From positions 661,436-725,435 of the forward strand of contig JADLSH010000036.1 in the NCBI GenBank assembly GCA_016169945.1: DNA of 64,000 bases. The letters run 5' to 3'. The notes beneath the pieces are model-generated. The model was not told the DNA's origin. It was given only the letters and a program-made list of their open reading frames with translations, and did no database searches. Shown here one piece after another: positions 1 to 9,885 of the stretch. How positions within the stretch are numbered: position 1 is the first letter of the stretch; each line of letters begins with the position of its first letter. Made by a program: the position numbers and the translations under genes. The DNA is from Trachythela sp. YZ-2020 (taxonomy: Eukaryota; Cnidaria; Anthozoa; Malacalcyonacea; Clavulariidae).

Positions 1-980
1 TTGCACCCTGCTCGACTATATTTATATTACCGACGCGGATTGTCTCATCATGATAAGATATAATTTTTTCGCATGGTGCAGCAATAACAATGGCTAGCTT
101 TGATTTAATCCATTTTTATTGTTTTGAACGCTGCTAACAAATTTTTACAACTACTTTATATAATATTACTATAATGTAGCGCCAGGTTATTATTATGTGC
201 ACTGAAGCTGAACAGTATGCTATTAATGATCATTAATATTACACAAAATAATAATCTAGTTTTCCTTAATAGAGGTTCAGTGAATATAAATACCTTACTC
301 CGCGTCAAGGTTTTTCGCACAACATAATACTGAATTTAAGAGTTTAACCCAAAACGCAAATAATTAGTCGCTGGGGCAATGCCAGCGACTATTTTCGGCT
401 TTTTTTGAAAGAAATTCATCAACAATTCACTATAAAGTTATTACGTCTATCGAGAAAAGAAGTGGGTTTGTACATAATATTACTATTTGTATATTTGTTG
501 ATCATATTCATCAAACGTTATTTTTGTTGTTTTGGTGTTTTGGATCCACATAAAGTCAGACATCGCCTGCTTCTTTCGATGGTCTACATCGTATTCCTAA
601 GTAGCATTGAAGGCTCAAATGTTGACTTGTTTGACGAGGGGACATTAGTATCATGATACAAATCACGTTCATTGGGAAAAAAATATTACCAAAAGCTGAA
701 AAGCAGTAACTCAATTTCCTGATATCATGTGGAGGTAAACATGGAAACTTTCTTGGCACAATAATACTTTTTCTCTTCCAGTTGGCAGCCTTTATACTGA
801 CACACTAGTATGCAGATACGACTAAAACAGCATTGCTACATGGTTGTACTTGTGCTATGGGAGAAGTTCCACGAGAGACATGCTGAAACTGTTCGAAGAA
901 TTAATGTGATTGTATATATCTGAGTTAGTGCTTGAAGCGTGTTTCCTACTTCGTGTATATTGGCGCATTGGTCGCTTTTT
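1..980. other. No gene recognised
   Basis: AT-rich DNA with only short open frames that lack recognisable motifs. It may be intron or 3' flank of the minus-strand gene that starts near 4.0 kb, because that gene's second exon ends in a splice donor pointing this way. I could not find the next exon. Confidence 0.5.
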
Positions 981-1110
981 CCGGGAACTCCGGTTTCCTC
1001 CCACTGGGCATGTTGGCAGGGTGAGTTAGGATTAGTCCCTAACAGACCCTTTCATCGTAGCTGTGCTCCGTTATCAGACATGAGTCACAAAATGGTTGCC
1101 AGAGGCGCCC
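981..1110. repeat. GC-richer interspersed-repeat-like segment
   Basis: A patch clearly richer in G+C than its flanks, with a run resembling CTCCGGTTTCCTCCCAC followed by a stretch like GACTAATCC when read on the minus strand. I recall similar wording from dispersed short repeats in marine invertebrate genomes, but I cannot name the family. The open frame across it has no protein motif, so I treat it as repeat and not as a gene. Confidence 0.3.
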
Positions 1111-1310
1111 TTAGAAAGCCTTCAACTCGATGGCATTCAGCTGTGTCCTTCGTAATTCAGCTTAGCTCTCAGCTGTAAGTAAGGATAATTAGCACACTCC
1201 ACTTACTAACTTACTTAACTCAAAATAAGAAAGTCATACCATATAGAAGACGTCAAACACAGGATGTTACCGATATGCGACAAAATTACATGAAACGTCT
1301 TCTAACATCA

Positions 1311-1414
1311 ACAATGTGGCTTTGTTGGTCAACAGGATTCACAGTTTGACTTTCCTGTGGCATAATGTACAGAAAATGTCAACACATTATAACAATGTGG
1401 TTTTGTTGGTCAAC
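1311..1414 (+). repeat. Direct repeat pair of 24 bp
   Basis: The motif ACAATGTGG(C/T)TTTGTTGG continuing TCAACA occurs at 1311-1334 and again at 1391-1414 with one mismatch. It is a local duplication with no coding context. Confidence 0.6.
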
Positions 1415-2366
1415 AATTTTATTTAGAGTTGTCTTATTGTTCTGATATTCAACTGAAAGTACAGCCGCCAGCTTATCTTGAAAACCCTGGTTTTGTGGTT
1501 ACCAGGAAACGGATTGGCTGTTTAAAATTAGAATTGCAAACATAATTTGGTTTTTAAAAAATTTGCTTTGTTTTTATCTGGATATTATAAAATGAGACAG
1601 TTCATTTAACAGTGCAAATACACACTTGTCATGAATTGTGTGCCAATCGCCTTTCGTATTGGTACACGAGAGCGAGGCTCCAAGGACAAAAACTATCTGC
1701 GACGTAATAGCGTTTACAATGACCATTAAAGAACTTGCCAAATTTGGTCTGTTGGGATGCAAGATTTGTTCCTTGCTATTATATCCCTAATCCATATTGA
1801 AGCTTAATATCTAAATTGCAAATATTCGCACTGATTGTAAAATAATTTTGGTCCAATGAAAACTGTACTGTACAAACTTCTAATCTGTAATATATATAAG
1901 ACTTCAATATATATGTATCATTGTGCAAGTTTTGTAAACTGAACTTTCTCTTTTTGTTCTAATTCTTTGCAACAAAGTTTTCTAAACCTAAACTGTATTC
2001 GAGTTGATTATAGTTATATATCTACAATGTTACTGTAGATAAACAACACGAAATTTTCAAATGACGTAATTTGTAGTAGATTGCTGCATCTAAATATTAC
2101 GTTAGTACTTATTAGCTTCTACTACGATTTACTTATTCTTAAACTTGGCACGTCACACTCTGCCATATTTCTGCCGGCATCTATCACAGAATAGGCCTCT
2201 TTTTAATAGCTCGCTCCAGCGACTACACGCTCAATAGAGCGTCTTGTTTATTTGAAACACACACATACAGCAGTGAGTCTTAATGAAATTTGAACGCAAG
2301 GCCAAATGTACCTGATCAAGATACTATATCTCAAGCACATTGCAATACAACTCAGGTTCTACTTAC
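1415..2366 (-). other. Probable intron start of the SET-like gene, no further exon seen
   Basis: The minus strand shows a splice donor GTAAGT at 2366-2361 right after exon 2, so this stretch should begin as intron. A short open frame at 1574-1762 on the minus strand has no SET signature (no GxxxN, NH or cysteine cluster). I see no convincing downstream exon. Confidence 0.4.
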
Positions 2367-4015
2367 CAGCCTCCAGTGAAGGCCTATCTGTCCTCCACGA
2401 GGTAGCGTACGTGCACAAGTAACTTCCTGCCGATATCTTAGTCGCCCTAGGGTGTAAGAACAGGCCCATGCCAGCATCAGTTATTGTAGATGGGGCTGGG
2501 TACACGAGAGCTTCGTTGGCGTACGATGATTTCACCATCCGGAATATTCCAACATCCTCTTCTGTCGTTTTGTGGTCCTTTGTTGGCACATGGTCTTGAT
2601 GTTGTATGTCCCAAGGTCTGAAGGGAAATTTTCTCGTCTCTGCAGGTAACTCGAAAAGACCGACGCGTGTACGTTTTGCTTCTACCATGGAGTTGAATAT
2701 TCCTTCGTCCATGCCTTCATCTAAGATTGGCAATGTGTGTCCTTCTCTGGCTAAGATCTCCGGCAGCAAACTGGGGGTTACATCGTCCTCTTGCTGCACA
2801 TAGACGTCTAGCGAAAGACATCCACACTCGTCCTTCTCCGCCATCAGCTGGCCGTTTTCGCCCCTAGGCATGTGAAAAAATACATGTCTAGCTACGGCTA
2901 TTACACGGCGTACAAAACGGAGGCTCTCAACACCTGAATGTATTGTCTTCAGATGTTTCATCGACAATCCCTCCTCGCGTTCGCCGTATAATCGAAAGGA
3001 GGTCTCCACTTTTGGGGCGACATTTGCCTTTGTTCTAAATGAAATGGTATCATGTAATTGGCTTCGATTAGTTATGTGCTCTTTAAGTCCTTCGTTGGTA
3101 GTTGAAGTGATGACCAAGTGGCCAGCGTCACCGCCCGATAAGGCGATATTTTCACGGGGTACCTCAACAAGCTCACCCCGAATATCTTTTGGTGTACGAT
3201 CCGTTAACCACTCGCATGGGTAGTCCACGTAATCTGCTGGCAACGTTTTAACATATTCATCCATGTAGCGTCGTGTACAAGATTGAACGTCTTTGGGCCT
3301 TCCCAGGGAACGCGTAGGCGGCGACATCTTTGGAGTAGAGGTAAAAAAGGACTCACACTTTCTGAGAGTTTTTGCTGAAAATCGTTTTGAAAATCTCCTC
3401 AGCATTTGCGCCCATGGTTCCACTTTTCTGCAGTGCATTGGCCGTTCTTCACTTTTGTTTGTACTGCCATTGCTGAATTTAGAAAAATAAAATAAAAAGG
3501 AAAACATAATCAATTTTTAACACACTCTAGGCCTTTATATCGAGAAGGACGAGAAATTTCTATTGTATTCACCTCTGGCGATCGTCGAAATTTATCACCG
3601 ACAGACAAGCACTGCAACTGCACTCTTCCAAAACCACGCGGTATTTCCTGTATGCTTCGCGATCCAATGAGGCTACGAGCGCATCCATTGTCTTTTCGGG
3701 TGCAATGCCATTGCTCTTGCCGCCTTTGAGTATTTCTCCAACCAAGTATCCAGTCATGTGGGATGCAGTGTTGGCAAAGCCATTGGAGAAATTCGCCAGC
3801 TCGAAGAAAGCGGTCATCAAGGATCCGTCGTCCAGATCCTTATTCATGGCTTCTAGCTTTCGCCATTTGTGCAACAGCGGTTCGCGGAAGGATCGGTCGA
3901 GGTACCACCACATTTTTATATCTTTCTCCCAGGACTTTAGCTCGCAGGAATTATACCCATCCTTCTTGACGACATCAGCCAGCTCTTGGAATTGCTCGAC
4001 GCGTTTCTTTTTCAT
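2367..4015 (-). CDS. Two-exon gene fragment, N-terminal novel region followed by the start of a SET-like domain
   Basis: Exon 1 runs 4015-3573 from ATG (MKKKRVEQF) and exon 2 runs 3472-2367. The donor AG|GTGAAT and acceptor TTCAG|C leave a phase-2 junction that keeps the frame open, giving at least 516 codons. Exon 1 is charged and helical, with a CSCSAC cluster near residue 135. The end of exon 2 (about residues 468-515) reads DAGMGLFLHP then ISAGSYLCTY, which resembles the entry of a SET methyltransferase domain (GxGLF, then I..G..LC.Y). The catalytic NH and tyrosine motifs would lie in later exons, which I did not find. An in-frame stop lies 18 nt upstream of the ATG, so this is the first ATG unless an acceptor at TTGACAG adds an earlier exon. 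The middle of the protein matches nothing I recognise. If the SET reading holds, the role would be lysine methylation or a degenerate relative. Confidence 0.6.
3473..3572 (-). other. 100-bp intron of the SET-like gene
   Basis: On the minus strand the intron begins GTGAAT and ends in a T-rich tract followed by TTCAG. Removing it joins the two open frames in phase 2 with no stop. The upstream frame otherwise stops at the donor TGA, and the downstream frame has only a low-complexity leader inside the intron. Confidence 0.75.
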
Positions 4016-4399
4016 GACACTGTCAATTACCTATTGCAAGATAGCGTTTTGCATTAAAACAAAATGTCATTACAAAAATAAAATGTCGTTACAAAAACTA
4101 TTTTTGCTAACCAACGTAAGAATGGGTTTACTGCACCCTCTAGATAAAACACCGATATTACTTCTCATTCAGCGGTAAGTTGTTAACATGATTTGCAGAT
4201 ATCAACTAAACATTGATTTCTTTTGAATTTGGTCCCGGATCATTAATGATTTTAAATAATAATACAACTGTTATAGTACGCGAGCGTTGATTGGTCGAAC
4301 AACGTGTTTCCATAACTGGGAAATAGGCTAGGCACTTTGAATTTAAAAATAGGTACGATAAGCGTTCATGTATCTTGCGCAAGAAAACTTTCATGATTG
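4016..4399. other. Upstream flank of the SET-like gene
   Basis: AT-rich, with two direct copies of an AAAATGTC(A/G)TTACAAAAA-like motif around 4062-4099. No core promoter element stands out. A minus-strand open frame (4206-4394) has no motif and is probably chance. The inverted-repeat element that begins at 4400 may have removed or replaced the native promoter region. Confidence 0.35.
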
Positions 4400-4677
4400 T
4401 AGGCCGTAGGATGAGGGTCGAAAATATGCTTAGAAAACATATTCCGTAGCACCCCTCGTGTCACTACATAATTTTTACATGAATCGATAGATTATAACTT
4501 ACTTAGTTAGAATCCACTTCCTCCCAAGCAAAATAGTTGCACAAATTGAAGTACAACCTCTCCAAAGTTCGGGCTTCCTCGTGTTTCGAAATCCATGAAC
4601 GGCCATTGTTGTGTTGCAACTACGCATACGCTTGACCACAAATGCGCACACGCAGATAGGAAAAACTGATCTCAATA
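4400..4677 (+). repeat. Left terminal inverted repeat of element E
   Basis: It pairs with 7438-7708. Matching runs include CGAGGGGTGCTACGGAAT (as reverse complement), a shared TTTGGAGAGGTTGTACTTC stretch and, at the inner end, GCGCAGATAGGAAAAACTG as written on the reverse complement of the right arm. Confidence 0.75.
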
Positions 4678-4696
4678 TAAAACACGCATATTCAAG

Positions 4697-5200
4697 ATGG
4701 CTACTGATGACGATATGTCGAAAATTCGAATATCCTCATGTTTTATGCATTTTGAAGGCGTTAGCGAGCAACTTTCCAAAGTTACTCGTCAAAGTCATAA
4801 TAAATTTGTCGATTGCAGGACTAAATGGGCGAAACGTAATTGCCTGCAAGCTGAGATAGCGAAGGATTCGTATGATGAGCTTGATGACGATTCAATTCAT
4901 ACTTGGCAGAGAACACAAACGAAAGTTTTGATTTAGAATGGCACCACCACATGAAACGCTACAAGAAATTTAGCGATGAAGAAAAGATACGTAGACAACA
5001 GAGAAAAGAGGAAGACGGAGCTAGTACAACCACGGAAAAGGTCGCTAATACCATAGACCACACATGCCACATGGAACCAGCTGTGGAACCCAGAAGAAAG
5101 ATTACACGCAATTCAGTTGAGGAACCAAGTCAGACCTTGCCTCAAAGAAACGAGCATGTACTACCAGAATGATGCATTATTTGTGGAAGATATTCGTCTT
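4697..5200 (+). pseudogene. Broken gene fragment with a Cys-x-x-Cys motif
   Basis: An open frame starts at 4697 (MATDDDMSK) and ends at 4936. A second frame continues the same kind of sequence (ESFDLEWHHHMKRYKKFSDE, about 4921-4980) to 5172. A third reading from 5173 gives CIICGR. Together they look like one protein broken by two frameshifts or lost splice sites: a charged helical N-terminus, then a CxxC pair. It resembles a multicopy cnidarian protein type of unknown function in which a CxxC pair is followed by a His-Cys knuckle. That link is from memory and weak. It lies inside element E and is probably its own cargo. Confidence 0.4.
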
Positions 5201-5599
5201 GGTTTTCAAGAGACAAGCTATGATTATGTACAATTTCTTGTGTACAGTATCTTTATATTCTATGGACCACCTTTTGGTGGAAAAAATGGTCATACTCTGC
5301 CTTACTGCGTTGTGCATATACTTATATGATATTTTAGAGTACCTATTGGGTGCGTTGGATCTTAATGGGTTGATTATCCAGATAAAAAGTTTATTTAAAC
5401 AGACATAATATACGCTACTCTGCAATGTTCATAAACTTTACAACTTTGGTCCAGCAAGTTCCGTTCTGAAAACTAAAGTCGAGAAGACCTAGAGACGCAC
5501 ATCAAACCCATTGGACATCGATTTTCCATTGGAGATCAATTGCGGTTAACCTCAAAATCATGGCACAACTGATACTGTAAAGAACTCATCGAAACAGAA

Positions 5600-5883
5600 A
5601 TCATCGAAACTGAAATCATCAAGGGAAAAGCAATAAAGTACATGATGGACTTACTTGAGAAATTGTGGTCGTTGCTAAGGAAACTGAGAATGTGGATGCA
5701 TCGAAATACAGGTCTTCCAAGCTCATGCAATGGCTAATTAACAGTTATCCCCAGCTGGTATTCTATTTGCCTAAATCTAGAAATGTTAGTGAAATTGTGT
5801 ACGCTGAGAACTTGGATACTTCTGATTTAGTTGAGGAACATATGTTGAATAAAGCCGAAAATACTGATGAAGGTCCGATTTGA
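5600..5883 (+). pseudogene. Second fragment of the same broken gene
   Basis: Frame 5665-5883 reads SSKLMQWLINSYPQLVFYLP and then SELVY-like residues (VSEIVYAENL). A different frame just upstream (5617-5660) reads EIIKGKAIKYMMDLLEK, so a one-base break near 5660 separates them. The order helix, short strand, S(E)xVY fits the same family as the fragment at 4.7-5.2 kb. An in-frame stop at 5656-5658 blocks any single-frame reading. I infer a decayed copy. Confidence 0.4.
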
Positions 5884-6031
5884 TGGGGGTCCGAACGAGG
5901 TGGGGGTCCAGTGTAGGTCAAGGAGTTGAAATAACACAGTGTAAGTAAAAAGTTTCTTTCAACCTGAAAGAAAGATATAAAACTTCTCCGAGTTCAGGTT
6001 GAGAGAAACCTATTTACCCACATCGTGTTAA

Positions 6032-6366
6032 TCATCTGTTGGCCTTTGTTTCGATTTGCGACTTGATGTTGTTAGATAACATATTTACCGTGATTGTTTG
6101 AACATCGAAGGCGATGGAAAACAGATGATGACGATGGTGATGATGATGATGATGATGGTGATGATGATCATGATGGGCAACTTTTGGATGATGATGATGC
6201 TCATGATGGGCAACTTTTGGAGTCTGAGTATGACGGTTTCGCTGAAGACATTTTGGAGAGCAGTGATGATTTGATAAAGAGCAAATTACTCAGTCTGTGT
6301 CAGGTAATCTGTTGGTCTGGTTCCGATTTGCGTCTTAATGCTGTTGGATAACATGTTTACTTGAGT
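6032..6366 (+). repeat. Diverged direct duplication flanking a GAT-rich stretch
   Basis: The segment ATCTGTTGG..., then GATTTGCG and ATAACAT(A/G)TTTAC, appears at about 6032-6091 and again at 6307-6366 (near 75-80% identity). Between them lies a GAT-rich tract at 6115-6210 and two copies of CATGATGGGCAACTTTTGGA about 33 bp apart. The frame across it gives a long aspartate run that ends at a possible splice donor (TCAG|GTAATC). Confidence 0.55.
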
Positions 6367-6478
6367 GAGAATGGACAGTGTGTTGCGGAAAGGCTGTTAA
6401 TGCTAAATAAATTAGATAAGGCGGGAAAACCCTTTCTCTTGGTGTGCGCGCGTCGTATGCGTAAGTTATTATAATTAG

Positions 6479-7250
6479 ATTGCAAACGTCACGCAATGCT
6501 GTTGTATAACATAACCTCCTATATCCTACTAAGCTGTTTCCTTCTTTTTTTTTTTTGTGAGAAACTGAGAATGATGTTTTCAAGACCACGTCAAGTAAGG
6601 AGAACTCTGCATGTTACAATTGCACAAATTGGATTGGCGAAAAGACGTTCGTCATCAAGACGAATTTCTGCGTGGACAGAGCGATTAACGGTTGGCATGA
6701 TCAACAACGTAACACGAGTGTTTGAAGACGAAATTGGTTGATACAAAATCAGAGTCGTAATGAAGTTCCAGTCAGCGTAGAGTTAACCAACGTTACTAAG
6801 ACCATACAACTGGATTGGACGCAAAGAAAATAATAAACAAGGAACCTGGACTAATAAAATTGGCGGGAAAATAAATAAGATTGTGAACACCGAGTAATAC
6901 TTGGTAATGGTATATCGTAATTTCTCTATTAACCACACCCCCTCTCATCTAAGCAATTAATTTATAAAATCGTGAAGCGTGAAAATATTGTATTTTAAAG
7001 ATAATTATGATATTTTACTGATACTTTGGTACGTAACATCACTGTACCCGATGTTGCACATTTATAAAGAGAATCAAACGTGCAAACAGACTCTTTGTAT
7101 ATATTAGAAATAACCCCCTCCCCAAAAAAATTAATAGAGAAATTACGGTATGCGTGTTCTAGAATGTTTATGATTGTGCTAATATTTAAAACCTGAAAAA
7201 CAGATTTGCTTGCAAACGTCATGCAATTGCTGTAGTATAAAATAACATCA
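6479..7250 (+). repeat. Direct and inverted repeats inside element E
   Basis: TTGCAAACGTCA(C/T)GCAA is found at about 6480 and 7210 (direct). A 17-bp perfect inverted pair, CGTAATTTCTCTATTAA, lies at 6916-6932 and 7131-7147. The inverted pair sits next to a pyrimidine-rich CCCCCTC run on each side, so it could mark a small nested element. Confidence 0.5.
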
Positions 7251-7437
7251 TATTTTTCATAAGTTATTATTGTAATAATAATCGACACGGTACATTCTCA
7301 GAATGTTTGGCGAACTCCATTAAAATGTACAGAACACAAAAATATCATATATTTTTAAAACACTCCGATGTCATCTTGTTTTACTTCAGCCCTGCTTTCG
7401 CACATTTCATCATTTTTTCTTGTCCAGTCCTGGGTTG

Positions 7438-7708
7438 AGATCAGTTTTTCCTATCTGCGCGTGCGGAGTAAGTGTTTTGTAGTCATGTGCATGCTTAGTG
7501 CAACACAAACAATGGCGCGTTCTTGGACTTCAAAGCACGAGGATGCCGAACTTTGGAGAGGTTGTACTTCAATTTGTGCAACTATTTCGCTTGGGGGGGA
7601 GTGGATTCTAACTAAGTAAGTTCTAATCTATCGATTCGTGTAAAAATTATGTAGTTACACGAGGGGTGCTACGGAATTGAACATTTTCGAACCTCATCCC
7701 ACGGACTA
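7438..7708 (-). repeat. Right terminal inverted repeat of element E
   Basis: It pairs with 4400-4677. In this arm a plus-strand frame from 7512 reads MARSWTSKHEDAELWRG and ends at 7619 beside GTAAGT. The left arm holds the matching stretch on the other strand with changes that shift the frame. Both arms may therefore carry a copy of an old exon pointing outwards. Confidence 0.65.
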
Positions 7709-7879
7709 TTGCTGTGAAAAACTGCATTCACATTTCACCATTTCTCCCGAATAATGAAAATAGCACGGAGCAATCTAAACTGATTACGTTATCATATTTG
7801 ATGTTAAAGGACTCCAAACTTAGAATAGTACTAAGAGAATAAATGCACCAACTAAGACACAATAACGGAGTACCGGAAC

Positions 7880-8233
7880 ATCATACGGGATAATTGTACT
7901 GCTGGGAATAGCGATTTGCTGGAAAGTGTTCAATATGAGTCAGCTAAATTAGTTACTGGGGCTATAGCAAGAACTAGTTCAAAAAGTCTTCTTGAAAAAC
8001 TTGCTTGGGAGGAGTTGAATGTCAGAAGAAAAATTCATAAGTTATCTCATTTTTACAAAATAGTTAATAACTGTGTTCCTATTTATTTAATCGAACTTTT
8101 ACCTAAATTGGTTAATGATAGATCTTATATTCCTTTACTAACTGGGAATAATATTAGTCAATATAGATGTAGAATTACTGAATCATATTACATTAAAAAC
8201 CCAACAAAAACGAAACATAAAAAATATGATTGA
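7880..8233 (+). pseudogene. 3' end of a non-LTR retrotransposon ORF2 (fragment 1)
   Basis: The translation begins DNCTAGNSDLLESVQYESAK and goes on through LVTGAIARTSSKSLLEKLAW. This matches the thumb region after the reverse transcriptase of CR1/Jockey-like LINEs (LLE.VQ..AAK.VTGA, then W..L..RR..HKL). Only about 115 residues remain and the usual closing FFPST..WN motif is missing. The 5' side is truncated near 7880, as is common for LINE insertions. It is not functional. Confidence 0.8.
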
Positions 8234-8462
8234 AGGATTGGACAATGGGACTGAGATCCCATATTAAATCCATCCATTTAACACCAACATAGTCAATAAC
8301 AACACAAAGTACACAACATATTACTCTACTTATACACAACAGACAAAACATGTAAGAACAAACTACACAAGACAAACTACGAACAGCAATTGATATTCTT
8401 CGAGCGGCATTTCACACAAAATGTTTTCCATGTTCTTGTTCGGTCAACGTCAAAATCCGAAT
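8234..8462. other. AT-rich gap between the two LINE 3' ends
   Basis: A-rich sequence follows the plus-strand fragment. No coding potential and no clear repeat is visible. Confidence 0.5.
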
Positions 8463-9170
8463 TTAGTTTTGTAAAGTAATATTCGTGGAGTTTAGTTTTA
8501 AAAACTGCATACGAGGATGATGACTTGATATCAAAGGTATATTATTCCAGAGAAGTATAATTCTGTTGAAGTAGGAGGATCTGAAGGACGAGGTTTTACA
8601 AAAGTTAGGTCGGAGTTGATCAGATGAACTTAAGTGAGTAGAGCGAGAAAATGTTTGACTTGCTTTTTGATCTATATCACTTTCGTATGTACCGGATTTG
8701 GACTTGTAGTATAAAGTAAGATATTTGAGTTCAAACCAGTACGAGATCGGAAGTAATTTTAGAGATTTTATCGGGAAGAATACGATTAATTGTAGTCTTG
8801 CGATATACAAAAATGACTACGTCACGTGATGATCTTTGGGGTGACCAGATTTCACTACCATAGGACAGGTGAGATCTCACCAAAGTTAAATAGAGTAATC
8901 GACGACAGTGGATGTTGGTGAGTTGTGTGCAATGTCGTCTTAAAAAACCAAGCATACGATTTGCTTTAGCTATAACATGAGCAATGTGATAAGACCACAT
9001 TAAGTCGTCATGACTGATATAGATACCAAGATCTTTTTGGGTATTTGCGCTTTTGTTATATTATTGTCAAGGTGATAGCTGACTGGTGGGAGATTCTTTT
9101 TTCTTGTAAAGCGCATCACACTACATTTTTCCACATTAAAGCGGAGTTCCCATTTGACAGTTCCCATTTG
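8463..9170 (-). pseudogene. 3' end of a non-LTR retrotransposon ORF2 (fragment 2)
   Basis: Read from 9170 down: WELRFNVEKCSVMRFTRKK, then after a frame change ISHDDLMWSYHIAHVIAKAN, RMLGFLRRHCTQL, LVRSHLSYGSEIWSPQ, and after another shift near 8750-8810 FRSSYFNRIILLWNNIP. These are the ordered C-terminal blocks of a CR1/Jockey-like ORF2. At least two frameshifts (near 9045 and 8780) break it. Its 5' side ends exactly where the trinucleotide repeat starts, after a doubled 14-bp copy of TGTCAAATGGGAAC on this strand. It belongs to a different subfamily from the fragment at 7.9 kb. Confidence 0.8.
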
Positions 9171-9173
9171 ACA

Positions 9174-9232
<59 letters not shown>

Positions 9233-9350
9233 TGTTGCTTTTGTTGTTGTTGTTTCTTTTGTTGTTGTTGTTGTTTCTTTTGTTGTTGTTGTTGTTTCTT
9301 TTGTTGTTGTTGTTTCTTTTGTTGTTGTTGTTTCTTTTGTTGTTGTTGTT

Positions 9351-9427
<77 letters not shown>

Positions 9428-9474
9428 GCTGTTGCTGTTGCTGTTGCTGCTGTTGTTGCTGCTGTTGCTGTTGC

Positions 9475-9515
<41 letters not shown>

Positions 9516-9576
9516 CTGTTGCTGCTGTTGCTGCTGTTGCTGCTGTTGCTGCTGCTGTTGCTGCTGTTGCTGCTGT

Positions 9577-9620
<44 letters not shown>
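9174..9620 (+). repeat. Compound trinucleotide microsatellite
   Basis: The tract goes in blocks: (CGT)n to about 9231, a 15-18 bp higher-order repeat of GTT units broken by TTTCTTTT to about 9350, a pure (GTT)n run to about 9428, then (TGCTGT)n and (CTG)n up to 9620. The long poly-Leu, poly-Cys and poly-Thr/Ala frames on both strands follow from this and are not genes. The CTG end is the target into which the LTR element inserted. Confidence 0.97.
9616..9620 (+). other. Target site duplication, left copy
   Basis: TGCTG directly precedes the left LTR and the same five bases follow the right LTR at 16060-16064. Five bases fits BEL/Pao integrase. Because the site is itself a CTG repeat, chance agreement is easier here than at a unique site. 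Confidence 0.75.
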
Positions 9621-9621
<1 letters not shown>

Positions 9622-9809
9622 GTAATGAAGTCGTCCCGTATAGTGATATAAATTTAATAGACTCACATAATTACAATGATAAAATAAACTAAAACTTGTA
9701 GCAGTTCACTGCAGTTGTTGTTGTTCTACTCGTAAAATTCCCCATAAGACTCTCGCACATGTTCAATCTAAAAGTACTACGTCATACATTAAACCGGAAG
9801 TTCGTTACA
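9621..9809 (-). repeat. 3' LTR of the BEL/Pao element
   Basis: It starts TGTAACGAAC and ends CATTACA on the element's strand (TG...CA). It is identical to 15871-16059 except for T at 9790 against A at 16040. The stretch just upstream on the element's strand (9810-9816) is only weakly purine-rich, so the polypurine tract is poor or displaced. Confidence 0.97.
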
Positions 9810-9885
9810 TTCCCGAGGATATCATTCTTCAAATGAAATGATATGAACCTAACAAATACAAAATATATAAAGACAGTCCAAAATG

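Larger units (their letters stand above)
4400..7708. mobile_element. 3.3-kb inverted-repeat DNA element (element E)
   Basis: Its ends are long inverted repeats, 4400-4677 and 7438-7708, roughly 85-90% identical. The outermost motif is TAG(G/T)CCGT(A/G)GGATGAGG. No target duplication is evident in the flanks, so the superfamily is not settled. The interior carries broken plus-strand coding sequence and several smaller internal repeats. The long arms resemble foldback or long-TIR transposons more than classical short-TIR ones. Confidence 0.7.

Noticed and set aside
939..1178. 80-codon plus-strand open frame as a gene
   Set aside because: It sits on a GC-richer stretch that looks like a dispersed repeat, and the protein has no recognisable pattern.
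1574..1762. Minus-strand frame as the next exon of the SET-like gene
   Set aside because: No acceptor in phase with exon 2 and no SET catalytic motif.
6094..6351. Asp-rich open frame as an acidic protein
   Set aside because: Most of it is a GAT repeat; the remaining residues carry no motif and the same DNA is part of a diverged duplication.
9045..9692. Long open frames on both strands (poly-Leu, poly-Cys, poly-Thr/Ala/Gln)
   Set aside because: They are translations of the trinucleotide microsatellite and change composition exactly at its block borders.
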